From: Sabethes cyaneus
Taxonomy: Eukaryota; Arthropoda; Insecta; Diptera; Culicidae
Length of the DNA stretch: 64,000 nt
Assembly: GCF_943734655.1 (NCBI RefSeq)
Contig: NC_071354.1
Coordinates: 226,480,397 to 226,544,396 of the forward strand
Direction: 5' to 3'
Shown here: piece by piece, positions 19,859 to 32,249 of the stretch
How positions within the stretch are numbered: the stretch's first letter is position 1
How the letters are laid out: every line of letters begins with the position of its first letter
Program-made: the position numbers and the translations under genes
The notes under the pieces: model-generated
What the model was told of the DNA's origin: nothing
The model's database searches: none
Seen by the model: only the letters and a program-made list of their open reading frames with translations

Positions 19859-21080
19859 GTGTACGATGAAATCCTTTGTTGCAGCCAGGGCAAAAAGATT
19901 GAGAAGCAAGCAAACCGGCGCGGGGTGGAGAGGAACGGAAAATGGAGATAGTTTTTCGGCAAATGGCAGTGCTGTCAAATAAATGGTGGGAAGTAACGGC
20001 AGAAACGTGATTATTAACCTAGGTAATTGGGCGGGATGTTCACCTTCCGAGTAGAGGTGCACCGGATCGGTGAAGCGAATGCTGCGCATTTCAGGTTCTG
20101 AGTGCAATAGCAGTAAAAATGTGATTGTAATAATTTTAAACATCCGCTGAGGTTTTGTCCGGAATATTTTAAAGAGAGATTTTAAACCTCTTTGTTTAAT
20201 TTGATGGTCTAGAAACTAAGATAAGGCGGTTTTCGTGCAGGTCTTCCCAATTCAGAATCTGCCCAATCGTAACCGCATTTCCCCATTTGAAATCTACATA
20301 CTTATTTATGAGTACAAATATTTAATTATAATTATTTTATTTCTTTGCTAACCTTTACGTCCCCAACATCAAAAATAAGGATAATTTCAGTTATACTTTT
20401 GTCTCTATTTTTATTGATTTTCGTTGAACTTTTTTGTAACTAGTTAAATAAAACCACATTAGGAATCAAAGGATATAGAGCTAAAAGTATAATTCTGCAA
20501 AATAAACATTAAAAGACAATTCTCCGATCACCGTACATTTTTATCATAATCGCATCAAATCATAAATCTTATCGTCGTGAATGTTGTTCGACATGAAAGT
20601 GGAAAGAAGAATTGACCATGGCAGATGATTTAAACAAAACTGGAGGCAAAACGCTAAGAATAACTCCTAGTTCCTAAAGGAAGACGAAAGTAACGTGCAA
20701 CAATAACATCGATTACGAGCAATGGAATAATCATCAACGATGAAAATTTGCTTGGTATTCAAGTTTATAAACGAGAACGCATAAATTCTTTCAAAGAGTC
20801 CCGATTTACTACAGAGACGGCTCGGATCCAGGAAGCCGGAAGCCGGAAGAATTCAGTTACTGGGAGGTTTAGATAAGGGATGGAGACAGAAAAAATTGTC
20901 AATAGTTAACTACCTAAACACAGACAGAACACCAAACTCGGATATACAATGCACTTGTCAGGCACCTAGCACAAGGAGATAATCTAATCATAAACACCCT
21001 TCGCTAGAAAATTAAAGAAGCTGAACTCTTCCGGTGTGCGCTGAAAATCTAAAGCTGACTCGCACTGTTAGAGGCGTAGT
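19859..21080. other. Spacer, no gene seen
   Basis: AT-rich, mostly unique-looking sequence with a GGAAGCCGGAAGCCGGAAGA triple near 20833. No supported gene. Confidence 0.45.
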
Positions 21081-21084
21081 TTTC

Positions 21085-21135
21085 TTACAAAAACTAATGA
21101 CCGAAGAATAGTAGGTCGAAACGTCCGCGGAAAAC
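21085..21135 (+). ncRNA. Hammerhead-like motif, possible Penelope-type remnant
   Basis: The string ACTAATGACCGAAGAATAGT, then AGGTCGAAACGTCCGCGG, resembles the core order CUGAUGA, stem II, GAAA, with one substitution in the first box and a GACC/GGTC stem. It shares CGAAACGTC with the palindromic element at 12269. No full pseudo-LTR is visible, so this is a weak call. Confidence 0.3.
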
Positions 21136-21644
21136 ACAATATTTGTCTATATTTCACCGAAAAAATCAAGAAACTCAAATTTGTATAAAAAACTGATTCG
21201 TTTCTATTGATCCTAGCAAGACCAAACCCGATGTACTGATAGTAAACAATTTCGTAAAAATGAGAAACCACCCTTTCACTTCGAATGATTTTATCGATAT
21301 GATAATGGAATGGTATTCAATTACTCAAAATTGAAGTCTTGTTTGAAAAACGTTGCTGGTAGAATCCAATATGTAGTGCAGCTTTTCTTCTTACAGCGAG
21401 GAATCTCACTTGAAAGATAACGAAGCCGTTATCTCAGAATTGATTGTAGGCGTTCCACTTGCTTCATTAGGCATAGATCCTTGATTTTTGTGCCATTTTG
21501 GTAGCATTTCTGAATTTTGTTTTTGTATCATTTTGAATCGTTTTTGTGTCATTTCTTTACAATATTCACGTTTTTTTTGTATGCCTATTTGCGATTATTC
21601 TTGCTTTTATAATTTACGTTTTAGTGTTTGTTTTTAACTTATTT

Positions 21645-21760
21645 ATTTATATAAGAGGCTTATGTCTGTACCGAAAACCAGGTCTCTGACAAGACGTTAC
21701 AAGAGGCTTATCGGTAATCTCGGTAACTAAAAACTGGTCCCTGACAGGACGTCATGCTTT
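21645..21760 (+). repeat. Tandem ~55-bp duplication
   Basis: AAGAGGCTTATGTCTGTACC..AAAACCAGGTCTCTGACAAGACGT is followed by AAGAGGCTTATCGGTAATC..AAAACTGGTCCCTGACAGGACGT. Confidence 0.65.
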
Positions 21761-21779
21761 CGTAGCAATGGGTTGTATT

Positions 21780-22060
21780 CTCAGTCACCTCACTGGTCGA
21801 CTGCTGGACTGCTCGATTGCTCAACTGGTTGACTAGACTGCTCGACTGGACTGGTCGATTAGAGTGCTTGATTTTATTGGTCGACTGGACTGCTTAACTG
21901 AACTGCTCGACTGGACTGTTCGATTCGACTGTTCGACTGGACTGCTTGACTGGACAGCATGATTCATCAGCTCGACTCAACTGTTCGATTCAACGCTCGA
22001 ATCAACTGCTCGATTCAACTCCTTGATTCCATTGCTCGACTGGACTGCTTATTAATGTAG
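21780..22060 (+). repeat. Degenerate tract built on CTCGACTGGACTG
   Basis: About 280 bp of 10-13-base words alternating CTCGACTGGACTG, CTCGATTGCTC and CTTGACTGGAC. The inverse complement (CAGTCGAGCAGTC) is the unit of the tract at 63120-63420. It is GC-richer than the other tracts. Confidence 0.8.
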
Positions 22061-22061
22061 C

Positions 22062-22460
22062 GACTTGGGTTGGGCTATTTTTAAACACAAATTGTGCCTC
22101 TTCTTCCACCTACTGTAGAAACCAGCGACCGAGAAGTTAAATCTAACTTTGTGTTAACTGGCGGGACTACGACACTATGCAGGCCCTTGCAACTTACAAG
22201 GTACTGCGTGTGAACGCTGTTCGTCTGTCAGCGTGTTAGCCGCGATTCTCAGCGCGGGGTTTCGGGGGAAGGTCCCGTTCCTGTGAAAATCGACCAAACC
22301 TCGTGATTTTAGTCATGACCTTGAATTGCGGGGGGTTGTGCACAGTGATGCCAGATCTACGGATTTAGCCGTAGTTCTACGGATTTAGGAAGATAGCGAC
22401 GCGTTTGGTTGGGTTATAGTTTATAGACACAAATTGTGCCTCTTCCTAAGTCTATTGCAG
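22062..22460 (+). repeat. Diverged ~55-bp direct repeats ~330 bp apart
   Basis: GCGACTTGGGTTGGGCTAT..TTTAAACACAAATTGTGCCTCTTC at 22070 recurs as GCGACGCGTTTGGTTGGGTTAT..ACACAAATTGTGCCTCTTCC at 22396. Between them, near 22350, are two copies of CTACGGATTTAG. These could be terminal repeats of a small element, but no target duplication is visible. Confidence 0.5.
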
Positions 22461-23110
22461 ATTACCACCACCACATTACTTGTGAAGCATAGCTACCAAT
22501 ATCCCCCCCCCCTTTCCTTTCCGCTCTTCCCCTCCTTCGCCAAATTTTCATTTCTTTCCCCTACCGTCCCTTCATCAATTGTAGAACCATCGTTTCAAAA
22601 AATAATCGGAATCTAAATAAAGTTAGCTTTTTTGTGGTGAAAAAAGATCGCTTTTATCCTAGCTGGTTCCAGAGTTATTGGTCGACACATCTCTACAGTC
22701 CAAGAAAAGTATGGTTAAATCCTCTTCATTTGGCCAAAACTACTTAGAACACCACCTTATTAGAAACTTCATAAAAATACCTTTCTAGTGATATCAAAAC
22801 ATTTGATGCAGCGCATTTGGAGATTATGGCTTTGAGCTTATGGACAAAAGTTCCGCGAAGCCCACACTCGTGTGGTCTAATTTTCTCACACACGCGTACT
22901 CATTCTAACGAGCATACCGGCAAAGGCATCCCTTTCGGACTCTCGCCCTTATTTATCCATGCACTGCGACGAGTTTTTGCGAATGTGTCCTTAGCTAACA
23001 GCCACGGTTATCGCTCTCGTTCGTCATTACAATTCGAGCTGCTGATATGAATCACTCGCGAGGGCTCACACTTTCGCCCTTGAATAGAATCGAGGGCGAA
23101 GGTGAAGAAG
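22461..23110. other. Spacer, no gene seen
   Basis: Contains a 10-base C run near 22504 and otherwise mixed sequence without supported coding. Confidence 0.45.
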
Positions 23111-23123
23111 AAAAGCAAAAGTA

Positions 23124-23628
23124 ATGCAATATCTGTATCCCAGTGCGCTCATAATCTACAAGACGCTGATTAGACCGGTAGTCAATTACGGCCATGAGGC
23201 ATGGACTATGCTCGTGGAGGACCAACGCGCCCTTAGTGTTTTCGAACGGAAGGTGTTGCGCACCATCTACGGCGGAGTGCAGATGGAAGACGGAACGTGG
23301 AGGAGGCGAACGAACCTTGAATTACATCAGCTGCTTAGGGAACCACCCATCGCTTACACCGCAAAAATCGGTCGCCTGCGATGGGCTGGGCACGTCGTGA
23401 GGATGTTGGACGACAGCCCAGTTAAAAAAGTTCTCAATAATGATCCGACTGAAACGAGACGGCGGGGCGCGCAGCGAGCAAGATGGATCGATCAAGTGAA
23501 AGGCGACCTGCGGACCCTACGCAGACTACGTGGCTGGCGAATTGCGGCCATGGACCGAGTGGAATGGAGATTACCTCTTCGTACAGCAGAGGAAACTACG
23601 GCCTGGAGCTGATTAAGTAAGTAAGTAG
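23124..23628 (+). pseudogene. 5'-truncated RTE-like non-LTR retrotransposon, C-terminal region
   Basis: An open 162-codon frame encodes the C-terminal part downstream of the reverse transcriptase. KTLIRPVVNYGHEAWTM (about residues 14-30), VFERKVLRTIYGG (about 40-52), GRLRWAGHVVRM (about 82-93) and RRRGAQRARWIDQV (about 110-123) are hallmarks of RTE-like elements common in mosquitoes. The catalytic RT and endonuclease are absent, so it is a dead 5' truncation, although the remaining frame is intact and thus fairly recent. The stop is followed by TTAAGTAAGTAAGTAG, a short 3' microsatellite tail as RTE elements have. Confidence 0.85.
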
Positions 23629-23639
23629 CGGGCTACCCC

Positions 23640-23905
23640 TTGTTTCAGTTCATCCAACGTCACGAAAGCGGCTCAACTGCTATTTTGACGCATGATTTGG
23701 CGTCGCAGGAATCGGCTTAACTTCTTTCGTCGGTAAGCCAAGTTCTAGCTCTATCAGCCACAGCTCATTTCGTTTGACTGAATCGTACGCCGCCTTAAAG
23801 CCCACAAACAGTTGAGTTGAGTCTGCAAGTTATACTCCCGGAACTTGGTGGATAACCGATGCAGGAAAAAAACATCTGATCCGTTGTGAAACGACCCGCG
23901 CCAAA
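23640..23905 (-). pseudogene. RTE-like reverse transcriptase core fragment
   Basis: On the minus strand one frame gives DVFFLHR and KFREYNLQT, and a second gives LFVGFKAAYDSVKRNELWLI, the RT motif A region, then LELGLPTKEV. The usual FxDFKxAYD has Gly in place of the catalytic Asp, and a frameshift separates the two parts. It faces the plus-strand fragment at 23124-23628 tail to tail, so these are two insertions or an inverted rearrangement of one family. Confidence 0.75.
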
Positions 23906-24807
23906 AACTTGCCTAGTACTCACCGAGTGCCTAGGGACTAGAGTAAATGAGCGAATTTCCCAGTTTATTCTATCACTATGGAATTCAGTCTACATTTTTG
24001 TAGTTACTAGAAGGTATCTCAGCTCCAAAAAAAATCCTTTCTGCGTTTTCAAATAATTTGTTCCCCAACCTTTTATTTACAATCTTAGATATCAATCAAT
24101 TTCCACAAGGACACCTTGCTCCGTCAGCATCCATCTTATAAAATTTGGCTTTTTGCTACGTAAATTATCTGATTTCTGAAAATTACTATTTTGTAAAATT
24201 ACGTAAGCAACAATTTTAGATGTCATAATTTTAGATTCCATCGACGGTTAGCTTTTATAAATTTCATTCTTACCAAACTACAATCTCAGGTTTGATTTCA
24301 ATTTTGATAAACATCTTACGCCAGTAAGTGGTAATATAAATTCAGACAAGGAGCTTATAAAAGACTTACTGTCTTCAGTTTCTGTTGCAAAAAGAAAAAA
24401 ACCGAAAATAATTCAAAATTAATATTCAAAAAAATAATTCTCTGTAAAATAAAATTTCTCGTCCCTTCGAATTGATTCACCCGATCGGTACCAACCGGGA
24501 CGTGGTGTTGTGTGTGGCACTAAGTACAACAATCGCGCTACGTATAGAATACTTTTTTTTAACGAGAAGTGTTTTTAAAATGGAAGATTTGCTTTATTGC
24601 TGTTATGCTGTCAATAAAAACTAGCAGTTTTTGCTTTGGCAAAACTGATATTTGGCAAAACTGTTATTTGCTGATATTATCCTGATTGGAGGGCGGCAAA
24701 ATGGCTAGATATTTTCATTTTTAGTTTTTCTCATATTTTTGCAGTTCCGTAATATGATTTCTGTAGTGCAATAGAACTTCAAAATCAAGCGAATAAGGTT
24801 GTTCTTT
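23906..24807. other. AT-rich spacer, no gene seen
   Basis: No gene or paired ends are recognised. The last 50 bases resemble 10475-10535. Confidence 0.45.
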
Positions 24808-25872
24808 TGACGTAGGACTACGTCTTACGGCAAGTTTTGAGATAGGGTGTCATTCCAAAAAATCGAAAAATGCGAGCGTCACGAAAAATGAAAGGTTTTG
24901 AGCGCAAATAGCTCAGCGGTTTTCCGATCGATTTTCAATATTCTTACACCAAACGATCGGAAAATCTTCTAAGAATTGACCCAAATGAAGAAAAGTATGG
25001 ATTCTTGACGTTGAACTATTGAAAAATTGAAAATAATGAACCTATGTTTTAGCAGAATTCTCGCTTCGTGATTGGTTGGAAGATTCTTTACGATGATCTG
25101 AACCTATACCAATTTGATATCTGTGCTTGGGAAGTAAGCCAAAACAAGTGACAAAGTTTTCTCATTTCAACCAGATTTCTTAACACTGCGGTTCAACCTA
25201 GACCATTTTGATATCCTTGCTTGGGAAGTACGCCAGAGAGAGTGACAAAGCCCCCTCGTGCCAACAGATTTCTTACGAACGTGATTAAACCTAGTCCAAT
25301 TTGATGTCTGTGTTAGGGAAGAGTGCCAGAAAAAATGTCACAAGTTCGTCGTCCCAACAGATCGCAAATTCTTTACTGCGAGACGATTAAACCTCGGCGA
25401 ATTTGATATCTGTGTTGGAAAAATGTGCTACAGCTGTACTGTTCGGTTATAATACGACTCTGTATGAATACGCATGCTTGCCGTTTCATTAGAAGTGTAG
25501 TGAAAAGATGTGCTGTTGATAAAATAGGATTGAATTGGTAAAATCCCTTCAACGTGGGAAACCATGGATAATAAAAACAATCTTTAATTTCAGTAAGGTA
25601 GCAGGAAAGTAATAGTTTGTGTTCTTTATTTTGTTAAATTGTTTTCAAATTCACAATCTTTTGAGAATTGAACGTATGTAATGTTACTACATTGATAAAC
25701 GTTACATACAACGCATTTAGCATGTATATATGTTGCATATAGCATGTATACATGAAGAATCGAATGATTACAAGCATGAATACATGCTACTATCACTACA
25801 AAGAGACTTACGTAGTCCTGCGTCACCTATATATGCGGTCGTGTCTTGTACACAACCCCCCTGATTTTTAAT
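24808..25872 (+). mobile_element. 1.1-kb dispersed repeat, copy two
   Basis: This is a near-identical direct copy of 18744-19858, with the same start, inverted 16-bp end motifs, ~95-bp internal units and CACAACCCC..CTGATTTTT right edge. It lacks about 40 bases of the GAGAGAGAACACC stretch. Differences are scattered single bases, so the two copies are young relative to most repeats here. Confidence 0.75.
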
Positions 25873-25959
25873 CAAGTAGACGGAATTCTTGTTCCATATG
25901 CATTAATGTTCAATATGCTCTTTTTACGCGTCCGTCGTTTCCGTTATTTGCCCAACAGG

Positions 25960-26225
25960 GCTTAGAAAGCGATGAAAAGTTGACTAAAATAAATAGAAAA
26001 GAAAACGAAGAGCCGGCAAAAGACAGCGGAATGTTGACGAAAATGTGAATAGAAGTCAATGGAACTGTGCTGAAAATGTGGCAAAAATGCGATAAAAAGG
26101 CGACAAAAAACTGCAACAAACAAATACAACAAAAAATGGGAAAGAGACATGGGAAACTGTCAAATAGTCGATAAAACATGCAGAAAAGACTACGAAAAGC
26201 TCCGCTGCTGATTTGACAGAATAAC
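25960..26225 (+). repeat. Degenerate GACGAAAAGATGAC tract, short
   Basis: A short version of the vocabulary seen at 10.6-16.5 kb (GCGATGAAAAGTTGACTAAAA, GGCGACAAAAAACTGC). Confidence 0.6.
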
Positions 26226-26831
26226 AACAATACGTTGCGTGAGTTATTTTCATTTTATGAATGACGGAAATTGAAACGATTAGTCGACATTTTCTTCTTC
26301 GTCGCACGAAAAAACGTAGGACTTTTGGCCTACCAGCCTCTAGCTTCTTTAATGATAAAAAGCATTTAAATAGATCTCAGCTCACGTTGACTGAACGCGT
26401 ATGAGATGCAACAAACTAAAATATTAGGGAATATCTAATTTTGCATTCTATGTCATAAAAATCGCTGATATTTTCAATAATTTGTGTTGGATAGGACGGG
26501 AATAACTAATTACGACGAAGCAGCAACTCTTATAAATAAGTCGTCATAAATGCGTTTAGCCAAAACAACAATCTTAACTTATTCTACACTCGAATTTTGC
26601 ACTTTTTGAGGCCTTCTTTGTATTTTTATATTTATTTATTTTGCGTTTCGAAACGCAAAATATGTCATTTTTGTTCCATGTTTTCATGTTTCGACACGAA
26701 GCGTTTTGACTGCTGCGAGGTTGGAAACGGGTCGGCGTGAAAGGTATGAATGCTAACCACTACACCGGAATTGACTCCAAACTCAGGGTTAAATATACTT
26801 TTGAGCTTATAAAAGAAATAGTAGCATAATA
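26226..26831. other. Spacer, no gene seen
   Basis: AT-rich sequence with TTTCGAAACGCAAAA near 26645. No supported feature. Confidence 0.4.
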
Positions 26832-27150
26832 AGGCCATTACAAATATTTTATAAAGTTTTTGTCCTTCCGGTGTTCGGCCATTGAAGGGGGGGGGGGGGG
26901 CGAAAAAAAACAAAGTGAATTTTTAATCGAGCAAAAAAAAACATGGATTTTAAGAATTTTTATTTAAGGTTTAAACGTGAAAACCGAATCTATTCTTGCT
27001 TATAATATATACGTTATTATTTTCTATGCAAAAATATACGAAAAAAGACAAAAACGAAGGAAAATTTTTTTGGACGATTTTCGGAAATTCCATTGTTCGA
27101 ATTTCCATTTCTGTTTCGTGCTAGAAGCGTTAATTCAACTCGGAGACTCA
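26832..27150 (+). mobile_element. Harbinger-like MITE, right end lost
   Basis: TAA is followed by GGCCATTACAAATATTTTAT, AAGTTTTTGTCCTTCCGGTG, a run of 14 G at about 26887 and the family interior (GTTTAAACGTGAAAACCGAA; GGAAATTCCATTGTTCGAAT). It is inverted relative to the copies at 13533 and 62673. Similarity fades near TCATTTTTGAACCC. Confidence 0.65.
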
Positions 27151-29984
27151 TTTTTGAACCCTGAGGAAATCCTGAGATGCTCGAGAATCGCTTTTAAATA
27201 TTCATAAAAACATTTGTTACACGATGGTTGGTCAAGAGTTATGAATTGTCAAACGAGGACATGATCGAAAAAGTTCGAAAATGTCCATGACATATAATGA
27301 GACGATCCTCATTAGCCACATATACGATTGTTATACGGATGATTGCAATACGTACGAATGCCACAATGTATGCATGATGATCTAGAATTATTTAAATGCT
27401 GTGATCGTTTATAAGTTCAGAATCAATGCCCATATTTGAAATTTTTTTAAATTCTGAATGCTATCGATACTCCACGATACTTTTAAGAAAACCCAAATTG
27501 CATAAGTTGGACAGCTTAAAAAATTTAATTTAAGGAGTTCATCCGCCAAACATTATGTGCTACGTTAAACTTTAATCAGATCTTTAGTGAGTTTTCCATG
27601 ACTTGCATTTACTCAATAATCACTTGTCCGCAGTTGAAAGCTTGACGTCTCCGGTTAAAAACAGCAACCAACAAGAAGCGAAGAAGCTTCTTCGAATCCC
27701 ACAAGTCAGCGAACTTCCTGCCCGCGTTAAGGAAAGGAAAAAAATCAACCCCATCATTTTCCAGTCAGCTTAGTTCGCAACATCCTTTAAATAGCTTATC
27801 CCGGAAATTAATGTTACAAGAGTTTGAAATTAATTACTCCGAAGCTCGAGCAAAGACCCGCACCCGAGACCATCCCATTCCGAGTGCACCACCGCGCACC
27901 GGTGAAAAACGCGCAACAACCAGCACAAGCTGAACATAATTTAATTAATCCTTTCCGCTTTACACACACCGTCGGTCGTCGTCGTCATCGGAAAATCTCC
28001 GAAAGCTTGGCACATCTTTTCGAACCCGACCAACCGTCCTCTCCCAGGCTGTCAGAGCATGCCGCGCCGCCCTGTTCCGCGTGTGTTCCGTGAAAAGCCG
28101 GAGGCTAAACGGCAAGCGCAAAAAAACAACAACCGAAACTCTTACAGTAATAGAATATTCCCTTCATCCGCTGCAGGCCCGGGCGCTGTTTTATTCGGTC
28201 CGGCTCCGAAAAAAGAAGGAAACTCAATTTCAATTCTTGCTGCTTCGAACATCGAAACGCAAGTTAAACAAGGGCGAGCGAACAATATCTAGGATGAAAC
28301 GAAGCAGCTCGCAAATATTGACTCGAAACTGACGACGATGACGGCGGTGGCGGTGGCGGCGACAACGACTAGGAGGACGGTGGTGCTAGGGTTAGGATAG
28401 AGCTTTCTTTGTGTGGCTCTTCCCAATTTTCCGGTGGTACTTTTTTGTGCTGCTGCTGCTGTTGCTTTCTCCGGAGATCATTCGTTGAAGTTGAATTAAA
28501 TTTGATTAAATGAACAGCAGTTATCGATGATGATGCGGATGATCCCGAGCAGTGGATTTTTCAAGGGGTTTTGAACGGAAAGGGTTACAACACGGTTTGA
28601 GCCAGGTCAAGATTCCGATTTCCCCCCTCCCCAACCGATTTGAAGTGGCTCTTTCGGTGATTGATTTCGAACTTTAGAGCCATGGTCTGTAGAACAAGAT
28701 GGTAGCAATATGTATGATTAAATTAATACCATAAATAGACGGTTTCCCATTTTGTACCCTAATGCGGCCGTTGGCCACTGCCAATATTTTGAATGGTTTG
28801 CGACTATTCGAAGGACGTAAAACAGTCGCCATTTTCCCAGTGTTCGACTTCGCACAATATCTCAATTCGCAATAATGTGTTAATGATCTAGCTAATGTCT
28901 AGCACCGACACTGCCAGTCACGGCAAATCATATTTATAATCTGCACTCAATATCCCCATTCACGTATCGTGTTGATCCTAACGTCGTCGTCGTCGTCGTC
29001 ATTGTAGCGTATACAGCAATCTGCTGGAACTACAATTCGATCCCATTCCATCCATCCATGCAAAGCAGCAGCAGCAGCAGCAGCGCCACAGAAAGGGGCA
29101 ACCCGATTGATATCTGGATCATCGTCGTCATCGCTAGCGTGGAAAAGGCAAAACCTTTCACTAGCATCCGCGACTGGAACTCGCGGGAGCTTGGCGGCGG
29201 GGAAATGCTATCACCTGGCTGCATAGAAACGAGCAACTTTCGCACACCCACGCGCTTTTTCCGGCGACACCCAAACAGAATAAAAATAATACGAACGGAT
29301 CCGTACCGACAAAGCATAGCCCCGGTCGCTTCTCACGCGCGCTTCTGCCGCTGGTTCCGCTGCAGGTGCTGGTGCTGGGAGGAATATCATTATTATTAAT
29401 GCTATTATTATTATAGCATACGAACAACATCAAGGACTGATGGTGCGGAACAGAGAGCGAGAGAGAGAGAGAGGTGGAAGGATAGGAAGGGGCGAACGCT
29501 TTCCACTGGCGCGTCGTCATCGTTGACGCCGTCTGCCTGTCAGGATTTCCAAGAACGGTAACACGCCCGACGCCCCTGGCTGGGACCAGACTGGGTCTGC
29601 TGCAGGAAAAGAATCCTCAGTTCAGCTCGCTCGGCGGGGAAGACATTTCTATTCAACAGCTAGCTGAGATTTTTTTCCTTTTCGGGGAACCGTTTCTAAT
29701 GGAGGGGTTTGGTCTTTCTTTTTTTTTCTTCATGAATACAAAATCTTGATCCGGCAGGAAGTTACGTGCTCTATAAGAATGTACAATCGGTTAGATGTGA
29801 GTAATTTTTGATACTCCTATCGAGTCTAATCGAATGGGGTAGGCAATTTAATGCAACACAGTTTATTATTTTTCGTAAGAGACAATAAAAAATGTTAAAA
29901 AAAGTGACACTGGTTACGATAGTTCTTAAAATGCGCAATGCGATATCGTAACATATTAACTAGCTCTTTTTTCAAAAATTGATA
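27151..29984. other. Higher-complexity island, no gene resolved
   Basis: From about 27800 to 29650 the DNA is GC-richer, with runs such as GGTGGCGGTGGCGGCG (28345), GCTGCTGCTGCTGTTGCT (28450), (GTC)6 (28983), GCAGCAGCAGCAGCAGCAGC (29065) and GAGAGAGAGAGAGAG (29460). This looks like 5' UTR or regulatory DNA of a nearby gene. Open frames of 60-120 codons overlap on both strands and none is convincing. Confidence 0.4.
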
Positions 29985-30072
29985 AAATTGATGGCGATGA
30001 TTTATTTTTCCAACAAGATGGTGCAACATGCCATACTGCTTTTAAAATTTATTCAGAATTGAAGCTTCATAG
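29975..30072 (+). pseudogene. Mariner/Tc1-type transposase fragment
   Basis: About 30 codons read DLFFQQDGATCHTAFKIYS, matching the second catalytic Asp region (FQQDGATCHTA) of mariner-related DDE transposases. Upstream and downstream parts are missing. Confidence 0.65.
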
Positions 30073-30074
30073 AT

Positions 30075-30345
30075 TCAAAGTTTGGTGATATAAACGTAAT
30101 TGAATCTCACGAGGAGATGTACAACCTGTTTTCTGACCATTTTTCTGAGGTTTTTAAAATTGATCCCGATGGTGAGCAATCTATAAACAAGGCATTAAAA
30201 TCAGTGCCCAGCGGCGCTATTGAGCCATCCGTTTTACTATGAAGGACGTTCTATCTGCCATTCAAAGATTGAAATTTTCTGTAAATTATGCTGAAGAGAT
30301 ATGCTAATCCTTTTGTAATTTCTCTGAACATAACCATTGGTATGT
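30075..30345 (+). pseudogene. Jockey-like non-LTR retrotransposon fragment upstream of RT
   Basis: The reading FGDINVIESHEEMYNLFSDH, then FSEVFKIDPDG and ALKSVPSGAIEPSVLL, matches the linker between endonuclease and RT in Jockey/CR1-type elements. Frames break after about 30240, where AIQRLKFSVN continues in another frame. Confidence 0.55.
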
Positions 30346-30499
30346 AACTATCACAGGTCAAATGCCCTGAGAGAAAAAGCTAACTCATTAATAAAAATGG
30401 AGACAAGCTGGATATCATTAGTCACCTCGATGGGTCACCTCTCTGGATTCAAACTTTTGCAGTCAAAACCATATATATCACCTACTCAACATGGTTTTG

Positions 30500-31140
<641 letters not shown>

Positions 31141-32249
31141 AGCTTTTTCTTTTCTTTGATTTCAGATTTCAATTGTCATTTTGTTCACTTGCGGTTACTC
31201 ACAATTGTACACGAAAAGCAAACAGCGAAGAAAAGCAGTTAATTTAAGCATGAAGGTATATAGTGGTGTATAGGATTAAAAATGAGTTGATTTTTCCAAA
31301 TAAATTTATACAAATTTCAAACAAATTTTGCGCATCAATAGATGCTCTTTTCAATCAATAGATAGAGCTTAGAAATGTTATATGAAAAATAGGAAGTAAA
31401 CGTTGCACGGTAGTAATTTTGTAAGATTTGTTTTCGTTAATGCCATTTTAAAGGACAGATGTCTTATGTCATGTATCATGTTTCAACAAATAAATCAAAA
31501 ATGACAAACACTGAAAATCATATCGATCATATTTCCCATTCTCAAGCATGTTTAAGGCGCAGCTTTTGCAACCCTCTTGTTTTCCTAACCCTCCAACATT
31601 GTAAAAACGATGCGATCAAGCTAATGACTATCTTTTCATGAAAGTACATTAAAAAAAAGCATAAGTTTTGATTTTCATGCAAAAATAATTATCTGAAGGA
31701 GCGCCAGCTAAGAAAAAGTTCAATTTCTCTTTTTCATATCTAATGCTCTATTCAGTTATTTTTTCTAATTCAGATATATTGCAAAATTGAAGCCAAGCAA
31801 ACTAATAGTAAAATTTTGAGATTAATCATTTTGTTGTCGATATTCTTTGTCTTCAAAGGCGAAGTATAATAATAATTTTTCTGAACTCTTGTTTTTCAAA
31901 GATGCTAACTTTTGAACACATGGTATTAATTAATTAGCAACAAATCTGTTCTGAACACATATTTCATATTGTCAATTCAAAACAAGTTTCCTATGTGGCT
32001 CTGAAGCCCGAAAGTTTAGGCCGACCGATTATAAAACTAAATAAGGTGTTACAAGTATCTACGCACACAAGGAAAGAAAATTTAATTATTCTACGCAATA
32101 CGTTGTGAATTTTACTGGCAAATAAGGATTTTGAGGAATACGGAACGGATATTTAAAAATATAGTCAAGTTAATTATACATAGATGTTCCTGAGAAATTA
32201 AATGATGATTATTGTGACAGTAGAAAGGCTAGGTCACGCCGCTAGGTGG
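31141..32249. other. AT-rich spacer, no gene seen
   Basis: No supported coding, RNA or terminal structure. Confidence 0.45.

Noticed and set aside
22341..22392. Start of a hAT-type MITE (CAGTGATGCCAG with CTACGGATTTAG repeats)
   Set aside because: No inverted partner end or 8-bp duplication was found nearby.
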